Shown: piece after piece, positions 1 to 7,632 of the stretch | How positions within the stretch are numbered: the stretch's first letter is position 1 | How the letters are laid out: every line of letters begins with the position of its first letter | Translations under genes and position numbers: made by a program | Assembly (NCBI GenBank): GCA_002419135.1 | Contig: DIFM01000045.1 | Location: 1 to 21,611, forward strand | Length of the DNA: 21,611 nt | Direction: 5' to 3' | Origin: Dehalococcoidia bacterium UBA5748 | Lineage (GTDB): Bacteria > Chloroflexota > Dehalococcoidia > Dehalococcoidales > UBA5627 | The notes under the pieces: generated by a model | Database searches by the model: none | Told to the model about the DNA's origin: nothing | The model's input: the letters and a program-made list of their open reading frames with translations, nothing else

Positions 1-1
1 C

Positions 2-322
2 GGCTTTTTCAGAGGTTTCTTAATTGATAACTATTATTACTGGCTCCTTTTATCTGTTGACCATGTAATACCGATATCTGAATGCAAACGACTTGGAATA
101 CCAGAGTTATGGGCAAAATCCTATAGCAACCTTGTACTATGCTGTTTGGGATGCAACGGATTTGATAATCGATATAAAATCAATATATCTCAGTTTAATA
201 TGAATTTGACATTCAAGGATTTCTGTGACCTACGGAACAAGGTATTCCAAGAGAGAACGGAAAGAATAAAGTACTGTAGAACTAAAGAGCTTCAATTTTA
301 TAATACTCATCCTTGGGAATAG
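2..322 (+). CDS. HNH endonuclease, C-terminal part (5' end outside window)
   Basis: An open frame runs from the window edge to a TAG at 320-322 (106 codons) and has no start codon in the window, so the N-terminus is missing. It contains the hallmarks of an HNH nuclease: D-H-V-I-P-I-S (about residues 20-26 of the visible part), then S-N-L-V-L-C-C-L-G-C-N about 20 residues later. These supply the His, Asn and metal-site/structural residues of the beta-beta-alpha-metal fold. After the motif comes a charged helical tail ending in H-P-W-E. HNH proteins of this size are found in restriction enzymes, homing endonucleases and phage or mobile-element genes; the visible part does not say which. The gene is AT-rich compared with leuS, which fits acquired DNA. 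Family assignment is fairly sure, role unknown. Confidence 0.75.
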   Translation, partial: GFFRGFLIDNYYYWLLLSVDHVIPISECKRLGIPELWAKSYSNLVLCCLGCNGFDNRYKINISQFNMNLTFKDFCDLRNKVFQERTERIKYCRTKELQFYNTHPWE

Positions 323-358
323 AATAAAAAATACCAATCCAGTAATGAATATGACACC

Positions 359-541
359 CTACTCTTCCCCACCATCGTCTTCGCCAGCAGGCTTCTCTTC
401 CTCAGTATTGGATGACTTGCGCGCCGCTCTCGAAGCCTTAACCGCTTTTACTTTAAAAAACACCAGCGATGCACCGGCAGCTATCGATGGTAACGCCATA
501 TCGACTACTCCGCCGCAGGCTCCTCCGCAAAAAATACACAT
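359..541 (-). CDS. Small Cys-rich membrane-type peptide, unknown function
   Basis: A 60-residue protein starting M-C-I-F-C-G-G-A-C-G-G. I chose the ATG at 541 because GAGGAGG-type Shine-Dalgarno bases lie just upstream, inside the end of the acetolactate decarboxylase gene. The stop of that gene and this start are separated by one base (TAA-T-ATG), so translation is probably coupled. Three Cys in a C-x2-C-x3-C pattern at residues 2, 5 and 9 could bind metal or be modified. Residues about 10-35 form one hydrophobic segment, followed by a basic stretch and a very acidic tail rich in Glu and Gly. It could be a single-pass membrane peptide with the cysteines at the outer or inner face. I do not recognise the family. 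Confidence 0.6.
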   Translation of the reverse strand: MCIFCGGACGGVVDMALPSIAAGASLVFFKVKAVKASRAARKSSNTEEEKPAGEDDGGEE

Positions 542-542
542 A

Positions 543-1355
543 TTACTTCTCCGCCTCCTCAATTCCTTCCGAATAATCGGGACTGAAATCGGTATTGTAG
601 AAATCGCTGCCCTCGCCCGGCAGCATCAGGTAAAACTCGTTGGTATAATCGATGTACATAATCGCTTCATCTACCGTAAAATTCAAAATATGCCCGCCGG
701 CATCAAGTTCATCGGTAATAAAGTGCAGATGATATCCGGCAACTCCCACCCCCGCCACATATTCGGGACAGTAGAAACCGATAATCGTGCCTTTGACGTT
801 GTTAAAATCGAAAACAACCTGGTCTGCTGTAACCGCTGTCAGCGGTGGATAGGGTTTTTCCTGACCGGCAACGCTGCGTGTCTGCATAAAAGTAAAAGTG
901 CCTTCGATTTTAATGGCATAAAAGATATTTTCGGTCGGTAGTGTTTCACCTACCAGCGTTTTCAATTGTTCAAAGGTGGTACCCGAAGCAATTTCCCCTT
1001 CATAATCCTTATCGAAGTAAGTAACATCTGCAAAGGGGACGCCTGCGCTATCTTCTTTGAGATAAGCTGCGCCGTCGTATTTTATTTGATAGCACTTGCC
1101 GTTAAGGACAACCATTTCGCCGTCAAGCCCCTCGAAGGTGCCGATGCCGAAATCACCGTATTCAAGTAAATCCCCAACGGTTATGACACTGTCGTAAAGC
1201 CCTTCCATCAGGGCATTAATAGTGGAGACCTGAAAGAGTGTTTCCCTGTCTTTATTGGGATTATCGGCATAACCTGAGCTGCAGCCGAAAAGACCGGATA
1301 CAAGACTAAAAACAAGGATTAGGAGAGATAGTTTGCGAAGGTTTTTTATAAACAT
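543..1355 (-). CDS. budA: Alpha-acetolactate decarboxylase, predicted lipoprotein
   Basis: Acetolactate decarboxylase converts 2-acetolactate to acetoin and CO2. The 270-residue protein matches the family along its length: the F-Q-V-S-T-I-N-A-L-M-E-G-L-Y block (41-54), G-D-F-G-I-G-T-F-E-G-L-D-G-E (67-80), T-R-S-V with a conserved Arg160, K-P-Y-P-P-L (167-172), and G-Y-H-L-H-F with G-G-H-I-L. His209, His211 and His222 are the expected zinc ligands. The N-terminus has a basic-hydrophobic signal peptide ending in L-F-G-C, a lipobox with Cys25, so the enzyme should be exported and lipid-anchored. Some Gram-positive acetolactate decarboxylases are also secreted. It lies 33 bp downstream of a rhomboid gene and is probably co-transcribed with it. 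No acetolactate synthase is in the window, so the physiological substrate is unclear. Confidence 0.9.
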   Translation of the reverse strand: MFIKNLRKLSLLILVFSLVSGLFGCSSGYADNPNKDRETLFQVSTINALMEGLYDSVITVGDLLEYGDFGIGTFEGLDGEMVVLNGKCYQIKYDGAAYLKEDSAGVPFADVTYFDKDYEGEIASGTTFEQLKTLVGETLPTENIFYAIKIEGTFTFMQTRSVAGQEKPYPPLTAVTADQVVFDFNNVKGTIIGFYCPEYVAGVGVAGYHLHFITDELDAGGHILNFTVDEAIMYIDYTNEFYLMLPGEGSDFYNTDFSPDYSEGIEEAEK

Positions 1356-1365
1356 CTGTAACCCC

Positions 1366-1381
1366 CCGAAAGAAATTTCGG
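1366..1381 (-). promoter_or_regulatory. Short hairpin ahead of the acetolactate decarboxylase start
   Basis: A perfect 6-bp stem (CCGAAA/TTTCGG) with a 4-base loop lies between the rhomboid stop and the G-rich stretch preceding the budA ATG. It has no T-tract on the minus strand, so it is not a standard terminator. It could affect translation or mRNA processing. Function is inferred only from position. Confidence 0.3.
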
Positions 1382-1388
1382 ATGGATT

Positions 1389-1964
1389 TTAATAGTAATA
1401 AGTCTGTTTTCTCCGGTTCTTGATAATATACCCTGCCGCCAGTCCGAAAAGCAAGCCGCCGAGATGGGCTTCCCAGGCAACATTCGGCATAAAAGACATT
1501 ATCAATCCGCCGCCGATTACGGCTATCCACAACGGAACCGGAATCGGGATAAACATAATATAAACTTTCACACGCGGCGTCAACACCGCCAGAGTGCCGC
1601 CCAGCGCAAAGATGGCGCCGGAAGCTCCAATAGCCAAACCGGGGATATCCGGACTTATTAGCGTGCTGAATAACACATAAAATATACTGCCCAGCAAACC
1701 GCCGCCCAGATAAATTATCAGGAATTGCTTTAATCCGCTCAATTTCAATACATAACTTCCGAAAAAGTATAATGCCAACATATTAAATGTTACATGAGTA
1801 AAACCCACGTGAGTAAACATACTGGTAAAAATGCCCCACGGCTGCTCTAAAGTCAGCTGCAGGGGAGCCCATAAGCCGAGGTCATAGACCAGCGTATCTG
1901 ATATATTTGCGGCAATAAAGATAAATAGGTTAATGCCGATTATTATAAAAATGGGATTTAACAT
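1389..1964 (-). CDS. Rhomboid family intramembrane serine protease
   Basis: Rhomboids cleave transmembrane substrates within the bilayer using a Ser-His dyad. This 191-residue protein is mostly hydrophobic with about six membrane segments, the minimal bacterial rhomboid core. G-A-S-G-A-I-F (113-119) holds the catalytic Ser115 and A-H-L-G-G (166-170) the catalytic His167. The H-x4-H-x3-N arrangement (His52, His57, Asn61) in the second helix matches the oxyanion/structural residues of the family. The protein ends in a short basic tail plus T-Y-Y-Y. The start at 1964 is the first Met of the first membrane segment. It heads a likely minus-strand operon with the lipoprotein acetolactate decarboxylase and the Cys-rich peptide; whether either is a substrate is unknown. 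Confidence 0.93.
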   Translation of the reverse strand: MLNPIFIIIGINLFIFIAANISDTLVYDLGLWAPLQLTLEQPWGIFTSMFTHVGFTHVTFNMLALYFFGSYVLKLSGLKQFLIIYLGGGLLGSIFYVLFSTLISPDIPGLAIGASGAIFALGGTLAVLTPRVKVYIMFIPIPVPLWIAVIGGGLIMSFMPNVAWEAHLGGLLFGLAAGYIIKNRRKQTYYY

Positions 1965-1991
1965 AGCTTCTCATAATAGCAGTTAAACGAT

Positions 1992-2013
1992 GGCTGTGGC
2001 AAATCGCACAGCC
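1992..2013. repeat. Inverted repeat between rhomboid and leuS
   Basis: GGCTGTG and CACAGCC form a perfect 7-bp stem with an 8-base loop in the divergent region between the rhomboid gene (minus) and leuS (plus). It lies just upstream of the leuS promoter and within the likely rhomboid promoter region. It could be an operator shared by the two genes or a simple hairpin. No T-tract follows, so a terminator is unlikely. Confidence 0.4.
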
Positions 2014-2031
2014 TTACTTAGGTATTCTTTA

Positions 2032-2061
2032 TTGCAAAGTAAACGGGCTTGTTGCTACAAT
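2032..2061 (+). promoter_or_regulatory. Predicted sigma-70-type promoter of leuS
   Basis: TTGCAA at 2032-2037 and TACAAT at 2056-2061 are separated by 18 bp, close to the housekeeping consensus. Transcription should begin near 2068. The -10 box covers the upstream in-frame ATG at 2060, which would therefore not be transcribed; this supports the leuS start at 2090. No T-box leader fits in the roughly 20-nt leader that remains. Confidence 0.6.
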
Positions 2062-2089
2062 GAGAGCTAATCTGAAAGGAAATCTGAAT

Positions 2090-4534
2090 ATGGAAAATAC
2101 TTACAATCCGGTTGAAATCGAAAAGAAATGGCAAAAGAGATGGGCTGAAGACAACCTCTATAAGGTGAGTGAGCACAGCGACAGGCCCAAGTGGTATGCG
2201 CTTACCATGTTCCCCTACACCTCGGGAGACCTGCATATCGGTCACTGGTATGCCATGGCGCCATCGGATGTGCATGCCCGCTTCAAGAGAATGCAGGGGT
2301 TTAATGTTTTACACCCGGTCGGTTTCGATGCCTTCGGTTTACCGGCTGAAAACGCCGCCATCAAACATGGTATCCATCCTTATAAATGGACAATGAAAAA
2401 TGTCGAGAATATGCGCAAGCAGTTAAAGACCATCGGCGCCATTTACGATTGGGACAGGGAAATTATAACCTGCCAGCCGGATTACTATAAATGGACACAG
2501 TGGTTCTTTTTGAAGTTATACCAACACGGACTGGCTTACCGTAATAAAGCTCCCGTCAACTGGTGCCCCAAATGCCAGACGGTACTTGCCAACGAACAGG
2601 TACTGGCTAACGGCACCTGCGAGAGATGCGATGAGCCGGTAATACGCAAAGACCTGGAGCAGTGGTTCTTCCGCATCACCAAATACGCCGATGAGTTGAT
2701 GCAACACGAGGGGCTGGACTGGCCGGAGCGTATTAAAACAATGCAGCACAACTGGGTCGGCAAGAGCATCGGCACTGAGATTTCATTCGGGTTGGATATT
2801 CCCGACGTACCCGAAAAGGAAATAAGGGTATTTACCACACGTGCCGATACCGTCTATGGCGTAACCTTTATGGTCCTGGCTCCCGAAAATCCGCTGGTAG
2901 CCAAAATCACCACACCCGACAGGAAAGACGAAGTAGAAGAATATATAGCCAAAACACGCCGCTTTACCGAAATTGAGAGGCTTTCCACCGAAAAAGAGAA
3001 GGACGGCGTCTTTACCGGAGCTTATGTAACAAACAGACTTAACGGGGATAAAGTGCCGGTTTGGATTGCCGACTACGTACTTGCCGGTTACGGCACCGGT
3101 GCCGTGATGGCTGTTCCGGCACATGACGAGAGAGACTTCGCTTTTGCCAAAAAATACCACCTGCCGATAAAAGTTGTTATATCAGCGCCCGGATGGGATG
3201 GAAAAGAATTGGAAGAGGCTTATACGGCGGAAGGCACAATGGTAAATTCCGGGCATTTTGACGGCACTCCCAACCTGGATGGAATTATCAAAGTATCTGA
3301 ATTTTTGGAAGAAAAGGGCTGGGGAAAGAGAACAATAAGTTATAAGCTGAGAGACTGGCTGATTTCACGCCAGAGATACTGGGGCGCACCGATTCCGATG
3401 ATTTACTGCGACAAATGCGGAATTGTTCCGGTTCCCGAAGAAGACCTGCCTGTAAAACTGCCGGAGGATGCCGAATTCAAACCGACCGGCGAATCGCCGC
3501 TCAAATACTGCGATAGTTTTGTAAATACCACCTGTCCCCGGTGCGGAGGCAAAGCGAAACGTGAGACGGATACTATGGATACCTTTATGTGCTCATCGTG
3601 GTACTTCCTGCGCTATACCAATGCGCATTTCGATAGCGGCGCCTTCGACCCGGAAGCTGTTAAATACTGGCTGCCGGTAGACTTATACACCGGCGGCGCC
3701 GAGCATGCCGTTATGCACCTTTTCTACTCCAGGTTTTTTACCAAGGCAATGCGTGATATGGGGCTGATTGATTTCGGAGAGCCCTTTATTAAGCTGTTCA
3801 ATCAGGGAATAGTTATTTCCAACAAGCAGAAGATGAGCAAATCACGCGGCAATGTAGTCAATCCCGATTCCTACGTCTCAAAAATGGGTGCCGATACGGT
3901 ACGCTGTTACCTGATGTTCGTTGCGCCCTGGGAACAGGGCGGCGACTGGAACGATAACGGCATTGCCGGTATATACCGCTGGCTCAACCGCATCTGGAAA
4001 CTGGCCACAGAATACTATACGGCATATTCCGTTGATGATGAAGAATACCGCAACCTGCAGCGTATCACACACCAGACCGTTAAAAAGGTTACACATGATA
4101 TCGACAGAATACGCTTCAATACAATGATATCGACCTTGATGGAATACACCAATTACCTGGGAAAGATTAAAGATAGCGGCTCTGTGTCACAAAAGGACTG
4201 GCAGGAAGCGATAAAGATTCTGCTGTTGCTTCTGGCGCCTTCCGCACCGCATCTTGCCGAGGAGCTATGGCATAAAACCAGGCACAAATACAGTATTCAT
4301 AACTGGAAATGGCCTGAGTGGGACGAGCAGCTGGCACAGGATGAGGAGATTCCCATCATCATACAGATAAACGGCAAAACGCGCGATAAAGAGATGGTTT
4401 CAGCTTCCATCACCGAACAGGAGGCTAAAGAAATCATACTTGCAAAACCCAAGGTTAAGGCTTATCTTGAAGGTAAAGAGATTGTTAAGATAATATACGT
4501 TCCCAAGAAACTGTTAAATCTTGTAATAAAGTAA
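2090..4534 (+). CDS. leuS: Leucyl-tRNA synthetase
   Basis: Class Ia synthetase that charges tRNA-Leu with leucine in the cytoplasm. The 814-residue protein is of normal bacterial length. H-I-G-H is at 49-52 and K-M-S-K-S at 581-585, the two ATP-site signatures. A Cys-rich zinc-type module (W-C-P-K-C ... C-E-R-C) follows the catalytic N-half. The CP1 editing domain is present, with G-T-G-A-V-M-A-V-P-A-H-D-E-R-D, whose Asp is used in proofreading. The anticodon-binding and C-terminal domains follow. I chose ATG 2090, not the in-frame ATG at 2060, because AAAGGA lies 9 bases upstream of 2090 while 2060 overlaps the predicted -10 box. It is a single gene followed by 173 bp with a palindromic repeat before proC. 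Confidence 0.98.
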   Translation: MENTYNPVEIEKKWQKRWAEDNLYKVSEHSDRPKWYALTMFPYTSGDLHIGHWYAMAPSDVHARFKRMQGFNVLHPVGFDAFGLPAENAAIKHGIHPYKWTMKNVENMRKQLKTIGAIYDWDREIITCQPDYYKWTQWFFLKLYQHGLAYRNKAPVNWCPKCQTVLANEQVLANGTCERCDEPVIRKDLEQWFFRITKYADELMQHEGLDWPERIKTMQHNWVGKSIGTEISFGLDIPDVPEKEIRVFTTRADTVYGVTFMVLAPENPLVAKITTPDRKDEVEEYIAKTRRFTEIERLSTEKEKDGVFTGAYVTNRLNGDKVPVWIADYVLAGYGTGAVMAVPAHDERDFAFAKKYHLPIKVVISAPGWDGKELEEAYTAEGTMVNSGHFDGTPNLDGIIKVSEFLEEKGWGKRTISYKLRDWLISRQRYWGAPIPMIYCDKCGIVPVPEEDLPVKLPEDAEFKPTGESPLKYCDSFVNTTCPRCGGKAKRETDTMDTFMCSSWYFLRYTNAHFDSGAFDPEAVKYWLPVDLYTGGAEHAVMHLFYSRFFTKAMRDMGLIDFGEPFIKLFNQGIVISNKQKMSKSRGNVVNPDSYVSKMGADTVRCYLMFVAPWEQGGDWNDNGIAGIYRWLNRIWKLATEYYTAYSVDDEEYRNLQRITHQTVKKVTHDIDRIRFNTMISTLMEYTNYLGKIKDSGSVSQKDWQEAIKILLLLLAPSAPHLAEELWHKTRHKYSIHNWKWPEWDEQLAQDEEIPIIIQINGKTRDKEMVSASITEQEAKEIILAKPKVKAYLEGKEIVKIIYVPKKLLNLVIK

Positions 4535-4587
4535 ATAAATATGCGGGTTTGTTATAATATGGCAGGCGGGGTAAATAAGTGGTATCG

Positions 4588-4629
4588 TAGAAATTGCTTC
4601 GCCCCGACGGGTCGGGACTCGCAAAGACG
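4588..4629 (-). repeat. Palindromic intergenic repeat, copy A
   Basis: On the minus strand this reads CGTCTTTGCGAGTCCCGACC, then CGTCGGGGCGAAGCAATTTC and TAC. It closely matches the copies at 21113-21147 and 21206-21243, in the opposite orientation. The centre is a dyad built on TCCCGA/TCGGG. It occupies most of the leuS-proC gap outside the proC leader. Such elements resemble REP/MITE-like dispersed repeats. Confidence 0.7.
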
Positions 4630-4707
4630 TTAAGATGATATGTTGCTATTATTTCTACTAACGGCAGTGGAAAAATCAAAAAAGATTCTAAATAATGAGG
4701 AATTAAT

Positions 4708-5508
4708 ATGAAGATAGCTTTAATAGGCTGCGGCAATATGGGGCGGGCAATACTTTCGGCGATTATAACCAAAAAGGTATCCACACCCGAAGATATATCC
4801 GTTTGCGAGATAAACAAAGATTGCAGAGAACTTATTGCCAAGGATTTCGCTGTTTTCACCAGCGATAACAGCGCAGATGTAATAAAACGCAGTGATATTG
4901 TTATACTTGCCGTTAAGCCTCAAGGACTTGAAGAAACAATGAAGCAAATCAGCGGCAAATTCTGCAAAGGTCAATTGGTAATTTCAATAATCGCCGGCAA
5001 ATGCATCGTTACCCTCCAAGACGGACTGAAACATAATGCCATCGTACGTGCCATGCCCAACACACCGGCTCAAATAGGTTGCGGAATGACGGTCTGGACA
5101 GCATCAGAAGCTGTTGATGGACAGCAGATGGCACAAACGAGAACTATCCTCGGAGCCCTGGGGAAAGAAATCTATGTTTCCGATGAGGACAGCATTGACA
5201 TGGCAACCGCTGTAAGCGGCAGCGGTCCGGCTTACGTCTTTCTCTTTATGGAATCCCTTATTCAAGCGGCTGAACGTCTGGGACTGCCTTACGATAAAGC
5301 CTCTGAAATGGTGATGCAACTGATGATAGGTTCTATTAAATATGTTATCAATTCGGACCAACCGCTGGACAAGCTGCGGGAAATGGTAACGTCACCCGGC
5401 GGCACCACTGCTGCCGCCTTAGCTGTCTTTGCCAACGGTAATCTTACCGGACTTGTAGAGGAAGCAGTTACAGCCGCCTATAACAAAGCAAAGGAACTGG
5501 GAGGATAA
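4708..5508 (+). CDS. proC: Pyrroline-5-carboxylate reductase
   Basis: Catalyses the last step of proline synthesis, reducing 1-pyrroline-5-carboxylate with NAD(P)H. The 266 residues match the usual length. The N-terminus is a Rossmann fold with I-G-C-G-N-M-G (6-12), a second-strand region, and V-K-P-Q (69-72). R-A-M-P-N-T-P lies at 114-120. The C-terminal dimerisation domain has S-G-S-G-P-A-Y-V-F (170-178) and R-E-M-V-T-S-P-G-G-T-T (224-234), the family signature. GAGGA lies 6 bases upstream of the ATG. The stop is followed after three bases by the start of cvpA, so the two are probably co-transcribed. Confidence 0.97.
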   Translation: MKIALIGCGNMGRAILSAIITKKVSTPEDISVCEINKDCRELIAKDFAVFTSDNSADVIKRSDIVILAVKPQGLEETMKQISGKFCKGQLVISIIAGKCIVTLQDGLKHNAIVRAMPNTPAQIGCGMTVWTASEAVDGQQMAQTRTILGALGKEIYVSDEDSIDMATAVSGSGPAYVFLFMESLIQAAERLGLPYDKASEMVMQLMIGSIKYVINSDQPLDKLREMVTSPGGTTAAALAVFANGNLTGLVEEAVTAAYNKAKELGG

Positions 5509-5511
5509 ACT

Positions 5512-6000
5512 ATGAACTGGCTGGATATTGTTCTGATAGTTTTGCTGTTTATACCCACTTTTATGGGCTTAAGAAAGGGGTTGATTAAGACAGCGCTTTC
5601 GTTTGTGGGCTTAATAATCGGCATCGTGCTTGCTGGTCGTTTCCACCATTCGCTTTCGGGTATATTTGGTTTTACCGATAACGAAACATTAGCTAACATA
5701 CTCGCTTTTGTGCTTATTCTGGCTGTTGTTTATACTATTGCCCTGCTTTTAGCCAAACTTCTCAAGTTTATTGCCAAATCATTGCTAATCGGCTGGGTAG
5801 ACCACCTGGGAGGCGCCATATTCGGATTGTTTTCCGGTTTTTTACTACTGGGAGCAATGCTTGCAGTAATCGTAAAATTTACGGGCAGCGATGCTATTTC
5901 TGAGTCTTTTATAGCGCGCCTGATGCTGGATTATTTCCCTGTCGTGCTGGGGCTGTTCCCGGAAGATTTTCAAGCCATCAAAGAATTCTTTCAGTCTTAA
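5512..6000 (+). CDS. CvpA family membrane protein
   Basis: A 162-residue protein with four predicted membrane helices at roughly 4-20, 26-44, 60-88 and 97-122. The N-terminal pattern N-W-L-D-I-V-L-I-V and the G-L-R-K-G-L-I sequence after the first helix are typical of the CvpA (colicin V production) family, as are the Gly-rich helix 2 and the D-H-L-G-G-A-I-F-G motif before helix 4. Members are linked to colicin V secretion, envelope homeostasis and biofilm, but no biochemical activity is established. Its Shine-Dalgarno GGGAGG lies across the end of proC, suggesting coupling. It ends convergent to the ferredoxin gene. Confidence 0.85.
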   Translation: MNWLDIVLIVLLFIPTFMGLRKGLIKTALSFVGLIIGIVLAGRFHHSLSGIFGFTDNETLANILAFVLILAVVYTIALLLAKLLKFIAKSLLIGWVDHLGGAIFGLFSGFLLLGAMLAVIVKFTGSDAISESFIARLMLDYFPVVLGLFPEDFQAIKEFFQS

Positions 6001-6106
6001 CTGTTTTTTTATTTATTTCAGGGAATGCATAAACAGACGACAAGTCCCGCACCGGATTTCATCGGGTAATTAAAAGAACGTTTCCAATCGAAAGAACGAA
6101 GACTGA

Positions 6107-6373
6107 TTAATCTTTTTTGGGAGTCTCGCCCGGATGCAATGCCTGCCACTTTGCCAGTAACTCTTCGTGCGATTCCTGATGATTCGGGTCGGGAACACAT
6201 GCGCTGACCGGACAGATATCGGCACATTGCTGCGTCGAATAACTGCCTACACACTGAGTACACTTGTCGGGGTCGATACAGTAAGTAGTTTCCCCTTCTG
6301 AAATAGCCTGATTAGGACACTCTGCTTCACAAGCACCACAACTTATACAATCCTCGTTAATCATGTACGCCAT
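6107..6373 (-). CDS. 2[4Fe-4S] ferredoxin, Alvin type
   Basis: Small soluble electron carrier for low-potential redox reactions. Of 88 residues, cluster I uses C9-x2-C12-x2-C15-x3-C19-P. Cluster II uses C38-x2-C41-x8-C50-x3-C54-P. The 8-residue insertion in the second motif, plus a C-terminal helical extension (H-Q-E-S-H-E-E-L-L-A-K-W), defines the Allochromatium-type (YfhL-like) ferredoxins, whose two clusters have unusually different, very low potentials. AGGAGG lies upstream of the ATG. It sits 67 bp downstream of coaD on the same strand and is often found beside coaD and rsmD. It may be read from the same transcript or from its own AT-rich promoter. The electron partner is not evident; formate dehydrogenase is one option. 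Confidence 0.93.
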   Translation of the reverse strand: MAYMINEDCISCGACEAECPNQAISEGETTYCIDPDKCTQCVGSYSTQQCADICPVSACVPDPNHQESHEELLAKWQALHPGETPKKD

Positions 6374-6440
6374 TAGATTAGTTTCCTCCTGATTTAGCTA
6401 CTATTTTAGCTTTTTTTATATTAAAAATATAACCTGATTT

Positions 6441-6929
6441 TTATATCGAGCTGTTGCCGTTTTTCTCTTTTAACGCTCGGGCTACGTGTTCAGGTACCAT
6501 ACCTTCGATATTGCCGCCTACCCTCGCTACCTCTTTTAAGAGGCTGGAACGCAGAAATTGATACTCCGGCTTAGCCAAAAAGCATACCAGTTCCAGTTCG
6601 GGGGAAAGTTTTCTGTTCATCATTGCCATATCGAACTCACGCTCGAAATCGGCGCTGACCCTTAAACCCCTTACCATTACATTAGCCTTTACTTCTTTTG
6701 CAAAATCTACGGTAAGCCCGTAAAAAGGCTTAACTTCTATATTCGGAATATCCTTTACGGCTTCCCGCGCCATGTCTACTCTCTCTTCGAGGCTGAAAGT
6801 CACGATTTTCATAGGTTTATCAAAAACTCCGATAATTACCCTGCCGAAAATATTGGCTGCCCTCCTGGCAACATCTATATGGCCATTGGTAATCGGATCA
6901 AAACTTCCCGGATATACGGCAGTAATCAA
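6441..6929 (-). CDS. coaD: Phosphopantetheine adenylyltransferase
   Basis: Transfers AMP from ATP to 4'-phosphopantetheine to make dephospho-CoA, the penultimate step of CoA synthesis. The 162 residues match the usual length. G-S-F-D-P-I-T-N-G-H (8-17) is the nucleotidyltransferase motif, with T-x-G-H at 14-17. R-G-L-R (87-90) and R-S-S-L-L-K-E-V-A (127-135, usually S-S-S-x-V-K-E) complete the active site. The start codon is TTG, overlapping the rsmD stop as TTGA, with AAAGGAG 8 bases upstream, so translation is coupled to rsmD. The product feeds the CoA pool from which AcpS (17875-18264) takes its phosphopantetheine group. Confidence 0.97.
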   Translation of the reverse strand: MITAVYPGSFDPITNGHIDVARRAANIFGRVIIGVFDKPMKIVTFSLEERVDMAREAVKDIPNIEVKPFYGLTVDFAKEVKANVMVRGLRVSADFEREFDMAMMNRKLSPELELVCFLAKPEYQFLRSSLLKEVARVGGNIEGMVPEHVARALKEKNGNSSI

Positions 6930-7480
6930 GATATAGGCTCCTTTCTAAAAAAAGCGATGGAACTATCGCCGTGACGGTGTTCTTTAAAGAGATGCAAAGA
7001 GGCATAATCGGAATTAAGGGGGCGACGTTTCGAGTGGGTAACTACAACTATAGAGTCATTGCCGACAATCTTCGAGTTTGCCAGTTGTTCTATTATGGTG
7101 TTTATCAATGGACTCGCGTAGGGAGGATCCATCAGAATAATATTGTACTCCTTATCCAGAAAAGATATTGCCTTCACCACATCGGCACAATGGACATGCG
7201 CAAACTCGGTAAACTTGGTCTTTTCAAGATTCTGCTTTATTATAGCACAACATCGGGGTGTCTGCTCAACAAAATCCACCCAACCCGCTCCCCGGCTCAA
7301 CGCTTCGATACCAAGCGAACCGCTGCCCGAGAACAAATCCAGCACCAGTTTCCAATCGTTGGCGACACCATATAGAATAGAAAATATGGCTCCCCTGACC
7401 AATTCGGTTGCCGGACGCGTTCTTAGTCCCGGAGGCGCTATAATCGGGCAACCTTTAGCTTCACCTGCAATAACTCTCAT
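6926..7480 (-). CDS. rsmD: 16S rRNA (guanine(966)-N(2))-methyltransferase
   Basis: SAM-dependent enzyme that methylates G966 of 16S rRNA in small-subunit assembly. M-R-V-I-A-G-E-A-K-G is the typical N-terminus, followed by P-A-T-E-L-V-R-G-A-I-F-S-I-L. D-L-F-S-G-S-G-S-L-G-I-E-A-L-S-R-G-A is the SAM-binding motif I and D-P-P-Y the catalytic motif IV for base N-methylation. I chose the ATG at 7480 (184 residues); an upstream in-frame GTG at 7504 would add eight unconserved residues and would consume the GGAAGGG that serves as Shine-Dalgarno. The stop overlaps the TTG start of coaD, a common rsmD-coaD operon arrangement. Confidence 0.95.
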   Translation of the reverse strand: MRVIAGEAKGCPIIAPPGLRTRPATELVRGAIFSILYGVANDWKLVLDLFSGSGSLGIEALSRGAGWVDFVEQTPRCCAIIKQNLEKTKFTEFAHVHCADVVKAISFLDKEYNIILMDPPYASPLINTIIEQLANSKIVGNDSIVVVTHSKRRPLNSDYASLHLFKEHRHGDSSIAFFRKEPIS

Positions 7481-7632
7481 AACAAGTATATTCCCTTCCG
7501 GCACTTAATAAGTTATCATAAATCGATGCATCAATCCACTCTTAACCGTCAGCTCAAATTCAAATAAACCTTGAAAAAATTAAAGTAAACCACAGCGGAC
7601 GCAAAGATTAGATTTGATTTGCTTTTCATATA

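Noticed and set aside
345..941. 198-codon plus-strand ORF
   Set aside because: It lies opposite the well-supported acetolactate decarboxylase and the Cys-rich peptide, and has no recognisable motif.
2060..2089. Upstream in-frame ATG for leuS
   Set aside because: It overlaps the predicted -10 box and lacks a Shine-Dalgarno, whereas ATG 2090 has AAAGGA at good spacing.
1965..2089. T-box riboswitch ahead of leuS
   Set aside because: The predicted transcript leader is only about 20 nt and the T-box conserved bases are absent.
6001..6106. Bidirectional terminator between cvpA and ferredoxin
   Set aside because: There is a T-run after cvpA but only 4-bp G-C pairings nearby, too weak to call.
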